Counted from the first letter of the stretch, positions 41,901 through 53,451 are shown. The stretch is DNA of 64,000 nt from Citricoccus zhacaiensis (GCF_014645315.1 NZ_BMLQ01000007.1:134052-198051), one strand, 5' to 3'. Notes: generated by a model from the letters alone, not told the origin. Translations and numbers: made by a program.

Positions 41901-44087
41901 ATGAGCACCTCTGCCGACCAGCCGGTCACCACAGCAGCCCCCGTTGATGCCGCTCCCGCCGTCGTCACGCCCCGGGCCACGTCCCGGGTCCGCGCGTCCG
42001 AGCTCGTCGGCCGCAACTGGCTGAACACCGGCGGCACGGCCCTGGACCTGGAGGGGCTGCGCGGCAAGATCGTGATCCTGGACTTCTGGTCCTTCTGCTG
42101 CATCAATTGCCTGCACGTGCTGGATGAACTCCGTCCCCTTGAGGCCGAATTCCACGACGTGCTCGTGACCGTCGGCGTGCACTCACCCAAGTTCGACCAC
42201 GAGGCGGACCCGGACGCGCTCGCCGCCGCCGTGGAACGCTATGACGTCCAGCACCCCGTGCTGGACGATCCGACCCTCACCACGTGGCAGGCCTACTCGG
42301 CCCGCGCCTGGCCCACCCTGGTGGTGGTGGACCCCGAGGGCTATATCGCCGCGCACCTCTCCGGTGAGGGCCACGTGGCCGGACTGACCTCGCTCGTCAA
42401 CGAGCTGGTGGCCGAGCACGAGGCCAAGGGCACCCTGCACCGCGGCAACGGCCCCTACGTCCCGCCAGAACCGGTGGCCCGGGACCTGAAGTTCCCCGGC
42501 AAGGCCATCGCCCTGGGAGCCCGTGGCTCGCAGCCCGGCACGTTCCTGGTGGCGGACACCGGCCACCACCGCCTCGTGGAGGTGGCCGGTGACCTCACCA
42601 CGGTGGTGCGCACCATCGGCGGTGCGGTCGCCGAGGGCAACGGGGCCAAGGGCATCGACGACGGCGGCCCGGAGACCGCCCGTTTCAACGAGCCCCAGGG
42701 GCTGGCGCTGCTGCCCGAGGCCGTGGCCGAGGCCGTGGGCTACGACGTGGTGGTGGCGGACACCGTCAACCACCGCCTGCGGGGGGTGAGCCTGGCCGAC
42801 GGCTCCGTCCGGACCCTGGCGGGCAACGGCGTGCAGCGGCTGATCGACCCGGAGCGGGCGCGCGTGGCCGCGGACCCGGAGGACCCGGAGGAGACGGTCT
42901 CGCTCGAGCCTTTCGGCACCGACCCGCTGCAGACCTCCCTGTCCAGCCCGTGGGACGTGCTCTGGTCCACCGCCGAGGACACCCTCATCGTGGCGATGGC
43001 CGGCACCCACCAGATCTTCAGCTTCGACCCCCGCACCGGGGACCTGGCCGTCTACGCCGGCACCGGCCTGGAGGGCCTGGAGGACGGTGCCCCGGACGTG
43101 GCCTGGTTCGCCCAGACCTCCGGGCTGGCCGAGTCGGCCGACGGCACCCTGTGGCTGGCGGACTCCGAGTCCTCCGCCCTGCGGTCCATCACCCCGGGCG
43201 GCACCTCGGCCAGCAGCAGTTCCGCGGACGGAACCGCCTCGGCCACCGGCGCAGATGCGCGGGAACGCCAGGTGAGCTCCGCCGTCGGGACCGGCCTGTT
43301 CGATTTCGGCTTCCGCGATGGGGCCGCCGCGCAGGCCCGCTTCCAGCACCCGCTGGGCGTGGCCGCCTTGCCAGACGGTTCCGTGCTGGTGGCGGACACC
43401 TACAACGGGGCCATCCGCCGGTACGCCCCGGCCGGGGTGGCCGCTGATGGCCGCGCCACCGAGGCCGAGGTGTCCACCGTGGCCCGCGGCCTGAAGGAGC
43501 CCTCGGACATCCTGGTCGAACCCGACGCCGAGGGGAACCCCGCCTCGATCGTGGTGGTGGAGACCAACGCCCACCAGCTGGTGCGGCTGTCCGTGCCGGA
43601 CGAGTACCTGCAGGTGGACGAGGGCGCGCTGCAGACCCAGCGTCCCCGGACCGCCATCGCCGCCGGGGACGTGGAGCTGGCGGTGGCCTTCAAGGCGCCG
43701 AGCGGGCAGAAGCTGGACGACCGCTGGGGCGACCCCACGCAGCTGAAGATCTCCTCCTCCCCGGAGAACCTGCTCCTGGGCGGCGGGGGCACCTCCACCG
43801 GACTGCACCGTACCCTGCGGATCAACCCGGACGTGGCCGAGGGGGTCCTGCACATCACCGCGCGCGCCGCCTCCTGCGACGGTGAGAAGGGCCAGCCGAT
43901 CCCGGACCACGCCGCCTGCCACCTCTACCAGCAGGACTGGGGCATCCCGGTGACCGTGCACGCCGGAACCGGTGCAACCGATTCCACGAGAGAAGCCGAG
44001 ACCGAGGCCGGGACCGTGAACGAGACCACTGCATCGGGTCCGGTGCCGGAGACCCGTCTGGACCTGGACCTGCGCGGGATACACTGA
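41901..44087 (+). CDS. Thioredoxin-NHL repeat protein (NHLRC2-like)
   Basis: A 728-residue cytosolic protein. The N-terminal thioredoxin-like domain (about 40-175) carries FWSFCCINCLH, in which Cys67-Ile-Asn-Cys70 is the redox pair, preceded by an extra Cys66. A beta-propeller of NHL repeats follows (about 190-590; FLVADTGHHRLVEV, VVADTVNHRLRGV, VLVADTYNGAIRRYAP). A C-terminal beta domain ends with dicysteine-type sites (SCDGEKGQPIPDHAACHLYQQ). Same order as NHLRC2 and its bacterial relatives. The biological role is unknown; redox control of a protein partner is likely. ATG 41901 or ATG 41892 are possible starts. Confidence 0.92.
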   Translation: MSTSADQPVTTAAPVDAAPAVVTPRATSRVRASELVGRNWLNTGGTALDLEGLRGKIVILDFWSFCCINCLHVLDELRPLEAEFHDVLVTVGVHSPKFDHEADPDALAAAVERYDVQHPVLDDPTLTTWQAYSARAWPTLVVVDPEGYIAAHLSGEGHVAGLTSLVNELVAEHEAKGTLHRGNGPYVPPEPVARDLKFPGKAIALGARGSQPGTFLVADTGHHRLVEVAGDLTTVVRTIGGAVAEGNGAKGIDDGGPETARFNEPQGLALLPEAVAEAVGYDVVVADTVNHRLRGVSLADGSVRTLAGNGVQRLIDPERARVAADPEDPEETVSLEPFGTDPLQTSLSSPWDVLWSTAEDTLIVAMAGTHQIFSFDPRTGDLAVYAGTGLEGLEDGAPDVAWFAQTSGLAESADGTLWLADSESSALRSITPGGTSASSSSADGTASATGADARERQVSSAVGTGLFDFGFRDGAAAQARFQHPLGVAALPDGSVLVADTYNGAIRRYAPAGVAADGRATEAEVSTVARGLKEPSDILVEPDAEGNPASIVVVETNAHQLVRLSVPDEYLQVDEGALQTQRPRTAIAAGDVELAVAFKAPSGQKLDDRWGDPTQLKISSSPENLLLGGGGTSTGLHRTLRINPDVAEGVLHITARAASCDGEKGQPIPDHAACHLYQQDWGIPVTVHAGTGATDSTREAETEAGTVNETTASGPVPETRLDLDLRGIH

Positions 44088-44132
44088 CAAGCGCCAGCAC
44101 CGCACCCGACACCCGAAGGCGGCAGATGTCCC

Positions 44133-44609
44133 ATGACCACCCTGGTTGTAGCCTCCTCACAGCACGGATCCACCCGAGAGATCGCCGAACGGATCGCCAA
44201 GGTCCTGCGCGTGAACAAGGGCGTGACCACCGTGGTGGAGCACCCGAAGGACGCCCCGAAGTGGCTCGCGACGGTCGACGCCGTGGTGGTGGCCCTGCCG
44301 ATCTACCGTGATGCGCTGGACAAGGCCGGCAAGGCATTCCTGGACACCCACCGGGCCGAGCTGGCGGACAAGTCCCTGTTCATCCTCGCCTCCGGCGCCG
44401 CGCCCTCGATCAACCCGCGCCTGCAGGCCACCATCGACTCCTACGGGCCCCGGGACACCGCCTACCTGCGCGGCGCCCTGACGGAGGAGAAGCTCGGCTT
44501 CCTGGACAAGCTGAGCATCAAGCTGGTCAAGGGCCAGTACGGTGACTTCCGCAACTGGGAGGCCATCGAGGCCTGGGGCAAGTCGCTGTCCGACCGCGGC
44601 GCCCACTGA
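44133..44609 (+). CDS. Flavodoxin-like domain protein (HemG-type)
   Basis: A 158-residue alpha/beta protein. The FMN phosphate loop is ASSQHGSTREIAERIA (residues 7-22), and VDAVVVALPIYRD follows as the second flavin segment. It resembles flavodoxins of the protoporphyrinogen-oxidase HemG-like family. It would carry electrons as FMN hydroquinone or act as a quinone-dependent oxidase. It lies 45 bases after the thioredoxin-NHL gene and may be cotranscribed, which would place two redox proteins together. Terminator follows. Confidence 0.87.
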   Translation: MTTLVVASSQHGSTREIAERIAKVLRVNKGVTTVVEHPKDAPKWLATVDAVVVALPIYRDALDKAGKAFLDTHRAELADKSLFILASGAAPSINPRLQATIDSYGPRDTAYLRGALTEEKLGFLDKLSIKLVKGQYGDFRNWEAIEAWGKSLSDRGAH

Positions 44610-44628
44610 ATCCCTCCCCGTAAATCAC

Positions 44629-44652
44629 TCCCGGCTTCCGCGCCGGGATTCC
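44629..44652 (+). terminator. Hairpin terminator
   Basis: TCCCGGC and GCCGGGA form a 7-bp stem with a 6-base loop, followed by TTCC, 20 bases after the flavodoxin-like gene. Confidence 0.65.
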
Positions 44653-47305
<2,653 letters not shown>

Positions 47306-47327
47306 GGGATCCACGGGTGAGGCCGGA

Positions 47328-48179
47328 TCAGCCGGCCGAATACCCCATCCGCTGGCTGGCGGCCAGGCCGGTCCGGTGCAGGGCCTCCAGTACCGAGGGA
47401 TCGCCGTCGGGGGAGAACCGGAAGGCCGGGCCGGACACGCTGATGCTCGCGATCACCGCGCCCCGGTGGTCGTGGACCGGGACGGCCACCGAGGACAGGC
47501 CGATCTCGTACTCCTCCCGGGTCACGGCGTGCCCGGCGTGCGCTGCCTGCAGCAACTCCTCCTCGAGCCGGGCCCGTGACGTGATGGTTCGGGAGGTGAA
47601 CCGCGGCAGGCGGGTGCCCTGCAGCAGATGGCGGCGGTCCTCCGTGGACAGGGCCGCCAGCAGCACCTTGCCCGAGGCCGTGGCGTGCAAGGGCGTCAGG
47701 CTGCCGATCCAGTCCTGGGTGGCCAGCGTGGACGGGCCGAGGGCCTGGTCCACGTTGACGGCGTAGCCCGAGCGGAGCACGGCCAGGTTCACGGTCTCCT
47801 TCACCGCGGTGGCGAGGTCCTGCAGCAGGGGGCCGGCCTCCTGGACGAGGTTCAACCGTCCCGGGATGGCGGCGGCCAGGCGCAGGATGCCGAACCCCAG
47901 CTGGTACTTGCCGCGGTCATGGTCCTGCTGCACCAGTTCCCGGGCCACCAGGGCTCCGAGCAGGCGGGACGCCGTGGACTTGTGGATCCCCATCTCCGCG
48001 GCGATCTCGCTGACCCCGGCCCGTCCCTCCCGGGCGAGGATCTGCAGGACGGTGGCGGCCCGGTCCACGGACTGCACCCCGGAGGCGCCACCACCGTTCT
48101 CGCTGACCTCCGTGGCCCCGGCGGAGTTGGCGGTGTCCGGCCCGGGCCGGACACCGCCCTCATCCTCAAACGGCGGCAT
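47328..48179 (-). CDS. IclR family transcriptional regulator of the demethylation unit
   Basis: A 283-residue regulator. After about 35 variable residues it has the winged helix (VDRAATVLQILAREGRAGVSEIAAEMGIHKSTASRLLGAL in short segments) and the IclR effector domain (LHATASGKVLLAAL, GYAVTREEYEIGLSSVAVPV-like stretch). ATG 48179 overlaps the end of the upstream demethylase gene by 14 bases, with GGGGG before it, so the two are coupled. The frame continues upstream inside the demethylase, but that is antisense-free same-strand overlap and not a real extension. It probably controls the demethylase and perhaps the dimethylglycine oxidase. Confidence 0.93.
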   Translation of the reverse strand: MPPFEDEGGVRPGPDTANSAGATEVSENGGGASGVQSVDRAATVLQILAREGRAGVSEIAAEMGIHKSTASRLLGALVARELVQQDHDRGKYQLGFGILRLAAAIPGRLNLVQEAGPLLQDLATAVKETVNLAVLRSGYAVNVDQALGPSTLATQDWIGSLTPLHATASGKVLLAALSTEDRRHLLQGTRLPRFTSRTITSRARLEEELLQAAHAGHAVTREEYEIGLSSVAVPVHDHRGAVIASISVSGPAFRFSPDGDPSVLEALHRTGLAASQRMGYSAG

Positions 48180-49488
48180 CCAGCCCCCGTTGGCGGAGGA
48201 TCTCGCGCTGGTTCGGGTTGACGGAGGGCCGGAAGGGGACCTCGACCACCTCGGCGGCCACGGGGCTGCCCGGGACATCGGAGTACTCGTCCGGCAGCTG
48301 CACCCACAGCTGGGTCCCCACCCCGGTGAAGTCCACCGGCACATAGCCCATGGCAATGTTCTGGCCGAGCTCCGGCGAGAACCAGGGGGAGGTGACGTAG
48401 CCGACCGGCTCGCCCGGGCCGCCGTCGTGGGTGGGGCTGATGAGCCAGAAGTCCGGCGCATAGTCCTCAATGGGCTTGCCGCCCAGCCGCAGGCCGACCA
48501 GCTGGTGGGTGTAGGGCGGGGTGCCGGCTTCGAGTTGGCGCCGGGCCTCCTCCAGGGCAGCCTTGCCGATGTAGTCGGCGGCCTTCTGCCGGGGGACCTG
48601 GTAGCCGAGGTTGGCCTGGAAGGGCAGCGTCTCCTGGTCCATGTCCTGGCCCCAGGACAGGATCCCGGCCGCGATCCGGCGGTGGTGCGCCGGGGCGACG
48701 ACGGCCAGCTGGTGGGGCTTGCCGGCCTCCAGGACCGTGTTCCACAGGGTCTCTGCGTGGAGCGTGGAGTCCTTCAGGTAGATCTCGTAGCCCTTCTCCC
48801 CGCTGAAACCGGTCTGGGAGACGATGACGGGGCAGCCGCCCACGTCACCGGCCAGCAGGCCGTAGGGCGGCAGCTCGGCCACGGCCGGGCCGAACAGGTC
48901 CGCCATCAGGTCCACCGACTTGGGGCCCTGGATCTGCACCGGGGACACGTCGATCTCACGGATGTCCACGTCGAACCGGCGGCCGACATTGACGCCCTGG
49001 AGCCAGAACAGCAGGTCGGAGTCCGAGAGGCTGAACCAGAACTCGTCCTCGGCCACGCGCAGCAGCACCGGATCGTTGAGGATCCCGCCGTCCTCGTTGC
49101 AGAGGATCACGTAGCGGGCGTGCATGACGGGGATCCGGGTGGCGTCCCGGGTGATGACGAAGTTCACGAAGTCCTCGGCGCCGGGGCCCTGGACCCGGAT
49201 CTGCCGTTCCACCGCCACGTTCCACAGGGTCACGTGGTTCACGAGCGAGTCGTACTCGGCCATCATCCCGCCGTCCTCCGGCCGGACGTAGCCGCGCGGA
49301 TGGTACATGCGGTTGTAGACGGAGGCCCGCCAGCAGCCGGCCTCCATGGACAGGTGCCAATAGGGCGATTTGCGGACGCGGGTGTCGATCAGCATCTGGA
49401 CCGGGGTCGGACCGGACTGCCGGAGATTGATCGGGACGGTGCGGTCCTGTTGGTCGATCGAGGGGACGTTGGGGTGGGTGTTCTGCAT
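48166..49488 (-). CDS. GcvT-family THF-dependent demethylase
   Basis: A 440-residue aminomethyltransferase-fold protein without an oxidase domain. Key stretches: VRKSPYWHLSMEAGCWRASV near the N-terminus, DGGMMAEYDSLVNHVTLWNV, VQIQGPKSVDLMADLFG, VSQTGFSGEKGYEIYLKD and the C-terminal ENIAMGYV-like segment (GQNIAMGYVPVDFTG). The length and opening resemble the DmdA/LigM/DesA branch, which transfer methyl groups from O-, S- or N-methyl compounds to THF, rather than glycine-cleavage T protein. ATG 49488 with AGAGGA 8 bases upstream is preferred to ATG 49497. It leads a two-gene operon with IclR. Exact methyl donor unknown. Confidence 0.9.
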   Translation of the reverse strand: MQNTHPNVPSIDQQDRTVPINLRQSGPTPVQMLIDTRVRKSPYWHLSMEAGCWRASVYNRMYHPRGYVRPEDGGMMAEYDSLVNHVTLWNVAVERQIRVQGPGAEDFVNFVITRDATRIPVMHARYVILCNEDGGILNDPVLLRVAEDEFWFSLSDSDLLFWLQGVNVGRRFDVDIREIDVSPVQIQGPKSVDLMADLFGPAVAELPPYGLLAGDVGGCPVIVSQTGFSGEKGYEIYLKDSTLHAETLWNTVLEAGKPHQLAVVAPAHHRRIAAGILSWGQDMDQETLPFQANLGYQVPRQKAADYIGKAALEEARRQLEAGTPPYTHQLVGLRLGGKPIEDYAPDFWLISPTHDGGPGEPVGYVTSPWFSPELGQNIAMGYVPVDFTGVGTQLWVQLPDEYSDVPGSPVAAEVVEVPFRPSVNPNQREILRQRGLDAAV

Positions 49489-49561
49489 GGGGGTCATCCT
49501 CTGGGCGCTGTGGGCGGCGGGGAGGCTGCCGCGGCGACGGCCGGACAGCCTCGCCAGACGT

Positions 49562-49593
49562 TGCGCATCATGAACACCGTTCCGTCATGCGCA
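49562..49593. promoter_or_regulatory. Candidate IclR operator upstream of the demethylase
   Basis: TGCGCAT (49562-49568) pairs with ATGCGCA (49587-49593), and inside them GAAC (49572) and GTTC (49579) are spaced by 3 bases. This GAAC-N3-GTTC core is a typical IclR-family half-site arrangement. It lies 74 bases upstream of the demethylase start. Confidence 0.6.
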
Positions 49594-49699
49594 TCTGGTG
49601 CGACCACCGTAGCGGCGTCGAAAGTCCCGGGGAAGAGGTGCGGTCCCATCGTTTTGCCGTCGTCTTCCACTCGTCTTCCCGCCGGTGTGCCCGACGGCG

Positions 49700-50908
49700 T
49701 CAGGGAACGTTCGGCATGTAGCGCACCGCGTCCGGGGTGACGGTGAGGTCGGCCTCCAGCGTGAACGGTTCGCGGTGCTCGACCGTGCGCTGTTCCCCGG
49801 TCACCAGGTCGATCTCGCTCAGGGACAGGATGGCCTCCGCCTCCAGCGGTGCCACCACCGTGGGATCGTCGCCCTCGGCAGGCAGGTCATGCACGCTGGC
49901 CTGGGGGTCGCCGGCCATGGACCAGGTGATCGACTCCGGCGGAATCCGGTTCACCGTGTCATAACCCATGGGACAACCCGCCGGGTTGAGGACCTTCTGC
50001 TCCGTACATCCGGCGAGGAAGCGGTCCAACTGCTCGTTGACCTCGGTGGAGACGGCGTCCGTGTACTGCAGCGCCAGGTCCAGGGTGAGGGAATCTGCCG
50101 ACGGGTCGGTGGTGCCGGCCTCAGTGCCTGGGTCGTGGCCTGCGGTGTGGTCCACGACCAGCCGGGCCGGCTCGGCCTGCAGGTAGGTGCTCTCGAAGCT
50201 GGCCTCCACCACCATCGGGGGCAGCACCGCGAAGGTCCGTCCGGGCGTCTCCTCCTGCTCGGTCACCAGGGGCGCCTGGATGCCGTTCACTGAGGCGGTC
50301 AGCGGACCGGACGCGGCCTCCGGCGGCAGGTTCGCCGGCGCCACGTGGACCGACCGCACGGGAACCTCTGCCATCCGCCACCGGTCGAAGAAGAGCCAGT
50401 CGCGGCCGGTCTTCTCCACCGTGAAGGTGGTGCTGTGCTCCTCGCCGTCCACGGTGTAACCGACCAGGACCTCAGCCGATCGCCCCTCCGGCGTGTCCTC
50501 ACCCCGGGAGACGGTCAGCTCTCCGAGGGCCGCCATGCCGGAGATCAGCGGCTCCCCTTGCAGCAGGTCTGTGGCCGTGCCGGGCGCCAGTTCGGCGGGC
50601 GAACCAGCGGAACCGTCACCGGAGGCCAGGGCCACAGCGGTCCCGCCCTCTCCGGCGGTCAGTGCTGCCAGGTAGTCCTCGACCTGGGCTTCGGGGGAGT
50701 AGACAGTGCTGTTCACCGTGGCGATCGCGATGCCGCCCGCCAGCAGCGCCACGGCGGCGCCGCCGCCCCACCAGGCCCAGGCCGGGCCCGGGGCCCGCCC
50801 GCGGCGGTTCCCCGTTGCGCCGGAGCCTCGTCCTCCGGATCCGTCCTGCGCCGGCTGACTGTCGATCCCGGTGGCGGCGTCGTCTCTGACCTCTGGCATG
50901 AGTGACAT
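49700..50908 (-). CDS. Membrane-anchored extracytoplasmic protein, unknown function
   Basis: About 402 residues. A disordered Gly/Arg/Ser-rich N-terminus (about 50 residues) precedes a single TM helix (WAWWGGGAAVALLAGGIAIA) and a large outside domain of mostly beta character. There are two Cys in AGCTEQKVLNPAGCP. Stretches such as EVLVGYTVDGEEHSTTFTVEKTGRDWLFFDRWRM are typical of actinobacterial surface proteins of no known role. Start at ATG 50908 or ATG 50899, neither with an ideal ribosome site. Its start lies 15 bases from the opposite gene's start. Confidence 0.78.
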   Translation of the reverse strand: MSLMPEVRDDAATGIDSQPAQDGSGGRGSGATGNRRGRAPGPAWAWWGGGAAVALLAGGIAIATVNSTVYSPEAQVEDYLAALTAGEGGTAVALASGDGSAGSPAELAPGTATDLLQGEPLISGMAALGELTVSRGEDTPEGRSAEVLVGYTVDGEEHSTTFTVEKTGRDWLFFDRWRMAEVPVRSVHVAPANLPPEAASGPLTASVNGIQAPLVTEQEETPGRTFAVLPPMVVEASFESTYLQAEPARLVVDHTAGHDPGTEAGTTDPSADSLTLDLALQYTDAVSTEVNEQLDRFLAGCTEQKVLNPAGCPMGYDTVNRIPPESITWSMAGDPQASVHDLPAEGDDPTVVAPLEAEAILSLSEIDLVTGEQRTVEHREPFTLEADLTVTPDAVRYMPNVP

Positions 50909-50923
50909 CCTAGGATGGGCCAC

Positions 50924-51415
50924 ATGCACCAGCCGCAGCGCTACGCCGCCGCCGTGGTGTTCCTCGTGGTGGTGGCCTATGCGACCGTGGCAGCGTTGCA
51001 GATCCTCGTGTGGAACCCGCTGGCGGCCGTCCCCGGGATGACCCTGGGGCAGATCCGCCATGCCATGGAAGAGGCCAACGAGGCACTCCACATCGCCCCG
51101 GTGATCATCGTCCTGGGACTGGGCGTGCTCCTGACGGCGGTACTGGTGACCTGGATGGTGCGAGCCGGCGGGGCAGCGGTCCACGTGGTGCTGCTGGGGT
51201 TGGCCCTGGTGGCCTGCGGTGCCCCCGCGTACTTTGTGGCGTCCTTCAACGCCGGCATGAGCCTGGCCGATGCGTTTGCGATCTCCGGTGCGGACGTCGC
51301 CCCGTGGGGTGGGGTGCTGCTGCAGATCAGCCTCGTGGCGTTCGTGGCGTTCTGGCTCGTTCTGCTGTGGCGGGCCGGCGTGAAGGCCGCGCGTCGCCGC
51401 AGCGTCAGAGGCTGA
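50924..51415 (+). CDS. Four-helix membrane protein, unknown function
   Basis: A 163-residue protein with four predicted helices (about 8-30, 55-77, 85-105 and 128-152). A loop of amphipathic character (TLGQIRHAMEEANEALH) lies between TM1 and TM2. ATG 50924 is preferred because AGGA lies 8 bases upstream; ATG 50915 is also in frame. No motif of a known family was recognised. It is divergent from the surface protein with overlapping upstream regions, so its promoter must lie within the start of the other gene. Confidence 0.75.
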   Translation: MHQPQRYAAAVVFLVVVAYATVAALQILVWNPLAAVPGMTLGQIRHAMEEANEALHIAPVIIVLGLGVLLTAVLVTWMVRAGGAAVHVVLLGLALVACGAPAYFVASFNAGMSLADAFAISGADVAPWGGVLLQISLVAFVAFWLVLLWRAGVKAARRRSVRG

Positions 51416-51437
51416 ACCGGGCCGGACACGAACTCGC

Positions 51438-52454
51438 TCAGGCGAAGATCAGCGCGACGGCGATCATGGCCGGGATCGCCACGATGGTGGTGATGAGGAT
51501 CGTGTCCTTCGAGGCCACCATGCCGGTCTCATAGCGGGAGGCCGAGACGAACACGTTCTGCGCCGTGGGCAGGGAGCCCAGGACAACCGCGATCAGCAGC
51601 TCGTTGCCCTCCATCCCGAACAGGGGCCCGGCCACGACCCAGGCCAGCAGCGGATGGATCAACAGCTTGATGGCGGAGGCCAGTGCCACGTCCGGGCGGC
51701 GGCCGGCGGCCTTCTCGAGGGGCTTGGAACCGACCAGGGACATGCCGAATGCCAGCAGCATGGCCGGGATGGACGCCCCGGCGATCAGGCTGACGGATTC
51801 GGCGACCGGCTCCGGCAGGACCCACCCGGTCGCTGAGAAGACCAATCCGAGCACCGAGCCGATGATCATCGGGTTCACCGCGATGTGGCCGACCTGCCGC
51901 CAGAAGGCGACCCACCGGTTGGGCGGGCGCTTCGGACCGGGCGAGCGGCCGGCGTCGTGCCCTGATGCGCCTTCCGCTTCCGCGCGGCGGCGGGCCTCGG
52001 CCAGGGTGGTGGAGTCCAGTGACGCCACGTAGATGGGGGTGTAGATGGCGAGCTGGAAGATCAGCACGGGGGCCGCGAGGGCGGCGTCGCCGAGGACATA
52101 GGCGGCGATGGGGATGCCCAGGTTGGCGGAGTTGACCATCGAGGCGCTCAGGGCACCGATGACGGTCTCCGAGCCGTCACGCTTCGGCAGGATGAACCGT
52201 GCCAGCAAGAGGTAGAGGCCGGCGGCGGCGAAGGCGGAGATGCCGGCGACGAGCAGTTGCGGACCCAGCACGGACTGCACGTCAGCGGCGGAGAGCGTGT
52301 CGAAGAGCAGGGCGGGGCTGGCGACGAAGAACGCGAGACGGGACAGGACCGGCTGACCGTGATCACCGAGGACCTTGGAGCGGCCGGTGACGTAGCCGAC
52401 CAGGATGATCACCCAGACGACCGTGAATCCGGAGATGACCTCCAGCACCGGCAT
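51438..52454 (-). CDS. AEC family transporter (auxin efflux carrier type)
   Basis: A 338-residue membrane protein with ten predicted helices in two five-TM halves, split by a roughly 45-residue hydrophilic loop (RRRAEAEGASGHDAGRSPGPK). The first half reads VIILVGYVTGRSKVLGDHGQPVLSRLAFFV and MVNSANLGIPIAAYVLGD; the second AMLLAFGMSLVG and GSLPTAQNVFVSASRY, typical of AEC carriers (malate, malonate or similar organic anions). ATG 52454 has GAAGGGG upstream. The frame continues upstream through the tRNA, which is non-coding. Confidence 0.92.
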   Translation of the reverse strand: MPVLEVISGFTVVWVIILVGYVTGRSKVLGDHGQPVLSRLAFFVASPALLFDTLSAADVQSVLGPQLLVAGISAFAAAGLYLLLARFILPKRDGSETVIGALSASMVNSANLGIPIAAYVLGDAALAAPVLIFQLAIYTPIYVASLDSTTLAEARRRAEAEGASGHDAGRSPGPKRPPNRWVAFWRQVGHIAVNPMIIGSVLGLVFSATGWVLPEPVAESVSLIAGASIPAMLLAFGMSLVGSKPLEKAAGRRPDVALASAIKLLIHPLLAWVVAGPLFGMEGNELLIAVVLGSLPTAQNVFVSASRYETGMVASKDTILITTIVAIPAMIAVALIFA

Positions 52455-52523
52455 CCCCTTCCCCTGCGGTTCCGTCACTGAGGCTGGATCCGGCCGGATC
52501 GGGCGCACCCCGGGCAGAAAGAG

Positions 52524-52594
52524 AGCGGGCGACGGGAATCGAACCCGCGTATCTTGCTTGGGAAGCAAGCGCTCTACCATTGAGCTACGCCCGC
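52524..52594 (-). tRNA. tRNA-Gly (anticodon CCC)
   Basis: The minus strand folds as a 71-base tRNA. Acceptor GCGGGCG pairs with CGCCCGC. The D arm contains AGCTCAATGGTAGAGC. The anticodon stem CTTGC/GCAAG holds the loop TTCCCAA, giving anticodon CCC (reads GGG). The T arm is CGCGGGTTCGATTCCCGTCG-like with the TTCGA loop. The discriminator base is U, standard for tRNA-Gly. No CCA is encoded. Confidence 0.97.
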
Positions 52595-52757
52595 AGGACA
52601 CGGCCTGATCAGCCTGTCACGCGCAGTCCAGCTTACACGGATTCCCCCGCAGGTCACTGCCGGACACGGAGCCCGGGCGGAGTCCGCTCCTGCATTGCTC
52701 CTGCACCACGTCTCCACGACTTCTCCAGCATGGTCTGCCCTGCGCTACTTTGGGTAG

Positions 52758-53339
52758 GTGCTTCTCTCAGACCGCGACATCAGGGCCGAACTCAGCGCCG
52801 GGCGCATCCAGCTGGACCCGTTGGTCCTGGACATGGTCCAGCCCTCCAGCGTGGACGTCCGTCTCGACCGGTTCTTCCGCCTCTTCGACAACCACAAATA
52901 CGCTCACATCGACCCGGCCGAGCCGCAGGAGGAACTGACCCGGCTGGTCGAGGTGGACCCCGAGGAATCGTTCATCCTGCATCCGGGGGAGTTCGTGCTG
53001 GGCTCCACCTATGAGCAGGTCACCCTGCCGGACGACATCGCCGCGCGTCTGGAGGGCAAGAGCTCGCTGGGACGGTTGGGGCTGCTGACGCACTCCACCG
53101 CCGGCTTCATCGACCCCGGCTTCTCCGGGCATGTGACGCTCGAGCTGTCCAACATGGCGACTCTGCCGATCAAGCTGTGGCCCGGCTCGAAGATCGGCCA
53201 GCTCTGCTTCTTCCGGCTGTCCTCGCCGGCCGAGCACTCCTACGGCTCCGGTCCCTACCTGAACCGCTACCAGGGACAGCGTGGCCCCACGGCATCCCGC
53301 TCGCACCAGAACTTCCACCGGACCATCATCGAGCGCTGA
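52758..53339 (+). CDS. dcd: dCTP deaminase (Dcd; probably dUMP-forming)
   Basis: A 193-residue trimeric dUTPase-fold enzyme that deaminates dCTP for dTTP synthesis. Start [21 protein letters not shown], then [56 protein letters not shown] (catalytic Glu near its end) and [20 protein letters not shown]. The [11 protein letters not shown] form is found in bifunctional deaminase/dUTPases of actinobacteria that yield dUMP directly. The GTG start has no ribosome site, but TACTTT ends 6 bases before it, so the mRNA is probably leaderless. Confidence 0.96.
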   Translation: MLLSDRDIRAELSAGRIQLDPLVLDMVQPSSVDVRLDRFFRLFDNHKYAHIDPAEPQEELTRLVEVDPEESFILHPGEFVLGSTYEQVTLPDDIAARLEGKSSLGRLGLLTHSTAGFIDPGFSGHVTLELSNMATLPIKLWPGSKIGQLCFFRLSSPAEHSYGSGPYLNRYQGQRGPTASRSHQNFHRTIIER

Positions 53340-53371
53340 GGCCGGTCCGGCGGGTCGGCTTGCCAGCTATG

Positions 53372-53435
53372 GATCAGGTGCTGAACCTGTGCCCAGTGTT
53401 TGACCCGGTCACGGGGGTCGAATCCAGCAACTGAT
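53372..53435. repeat. Palindromic repeat, copy 2 (decayed)
   Basis: Starts ATCAGGTGCTGAACC and ends GAATCCAGCAACTGAT; the two ends are imperfect inverted copies. It shares with copy 1 (18864-18928, opposite orientation) the CCCAGTG segment, a CCCGG...CGGG loop and the GCAACTGAT end, over about 64 bp. It lies between dcd and the DUF559-type gene. Confidence 0.6.
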
Positions 53436-53451
53436 GATCAACAGCGGTGCC

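Noticed and set aside
48180-48470. Upstream extension of the second IclR frame by nearly 100 codons.
   Set aside because: It lies wholly within the demethylase coding region in another frame and is Arg/Ser/Pro-rich noise; a start at 48179 gives the normal IclR length.
52455-52601. N-terminal extension of the AEC transporter frame (SSMVERLLPKQDTRVRFPSPA).
   Set aside because: This peptide is the translation of the tRNA-Gly gene on the same strand, a well-known artefact.
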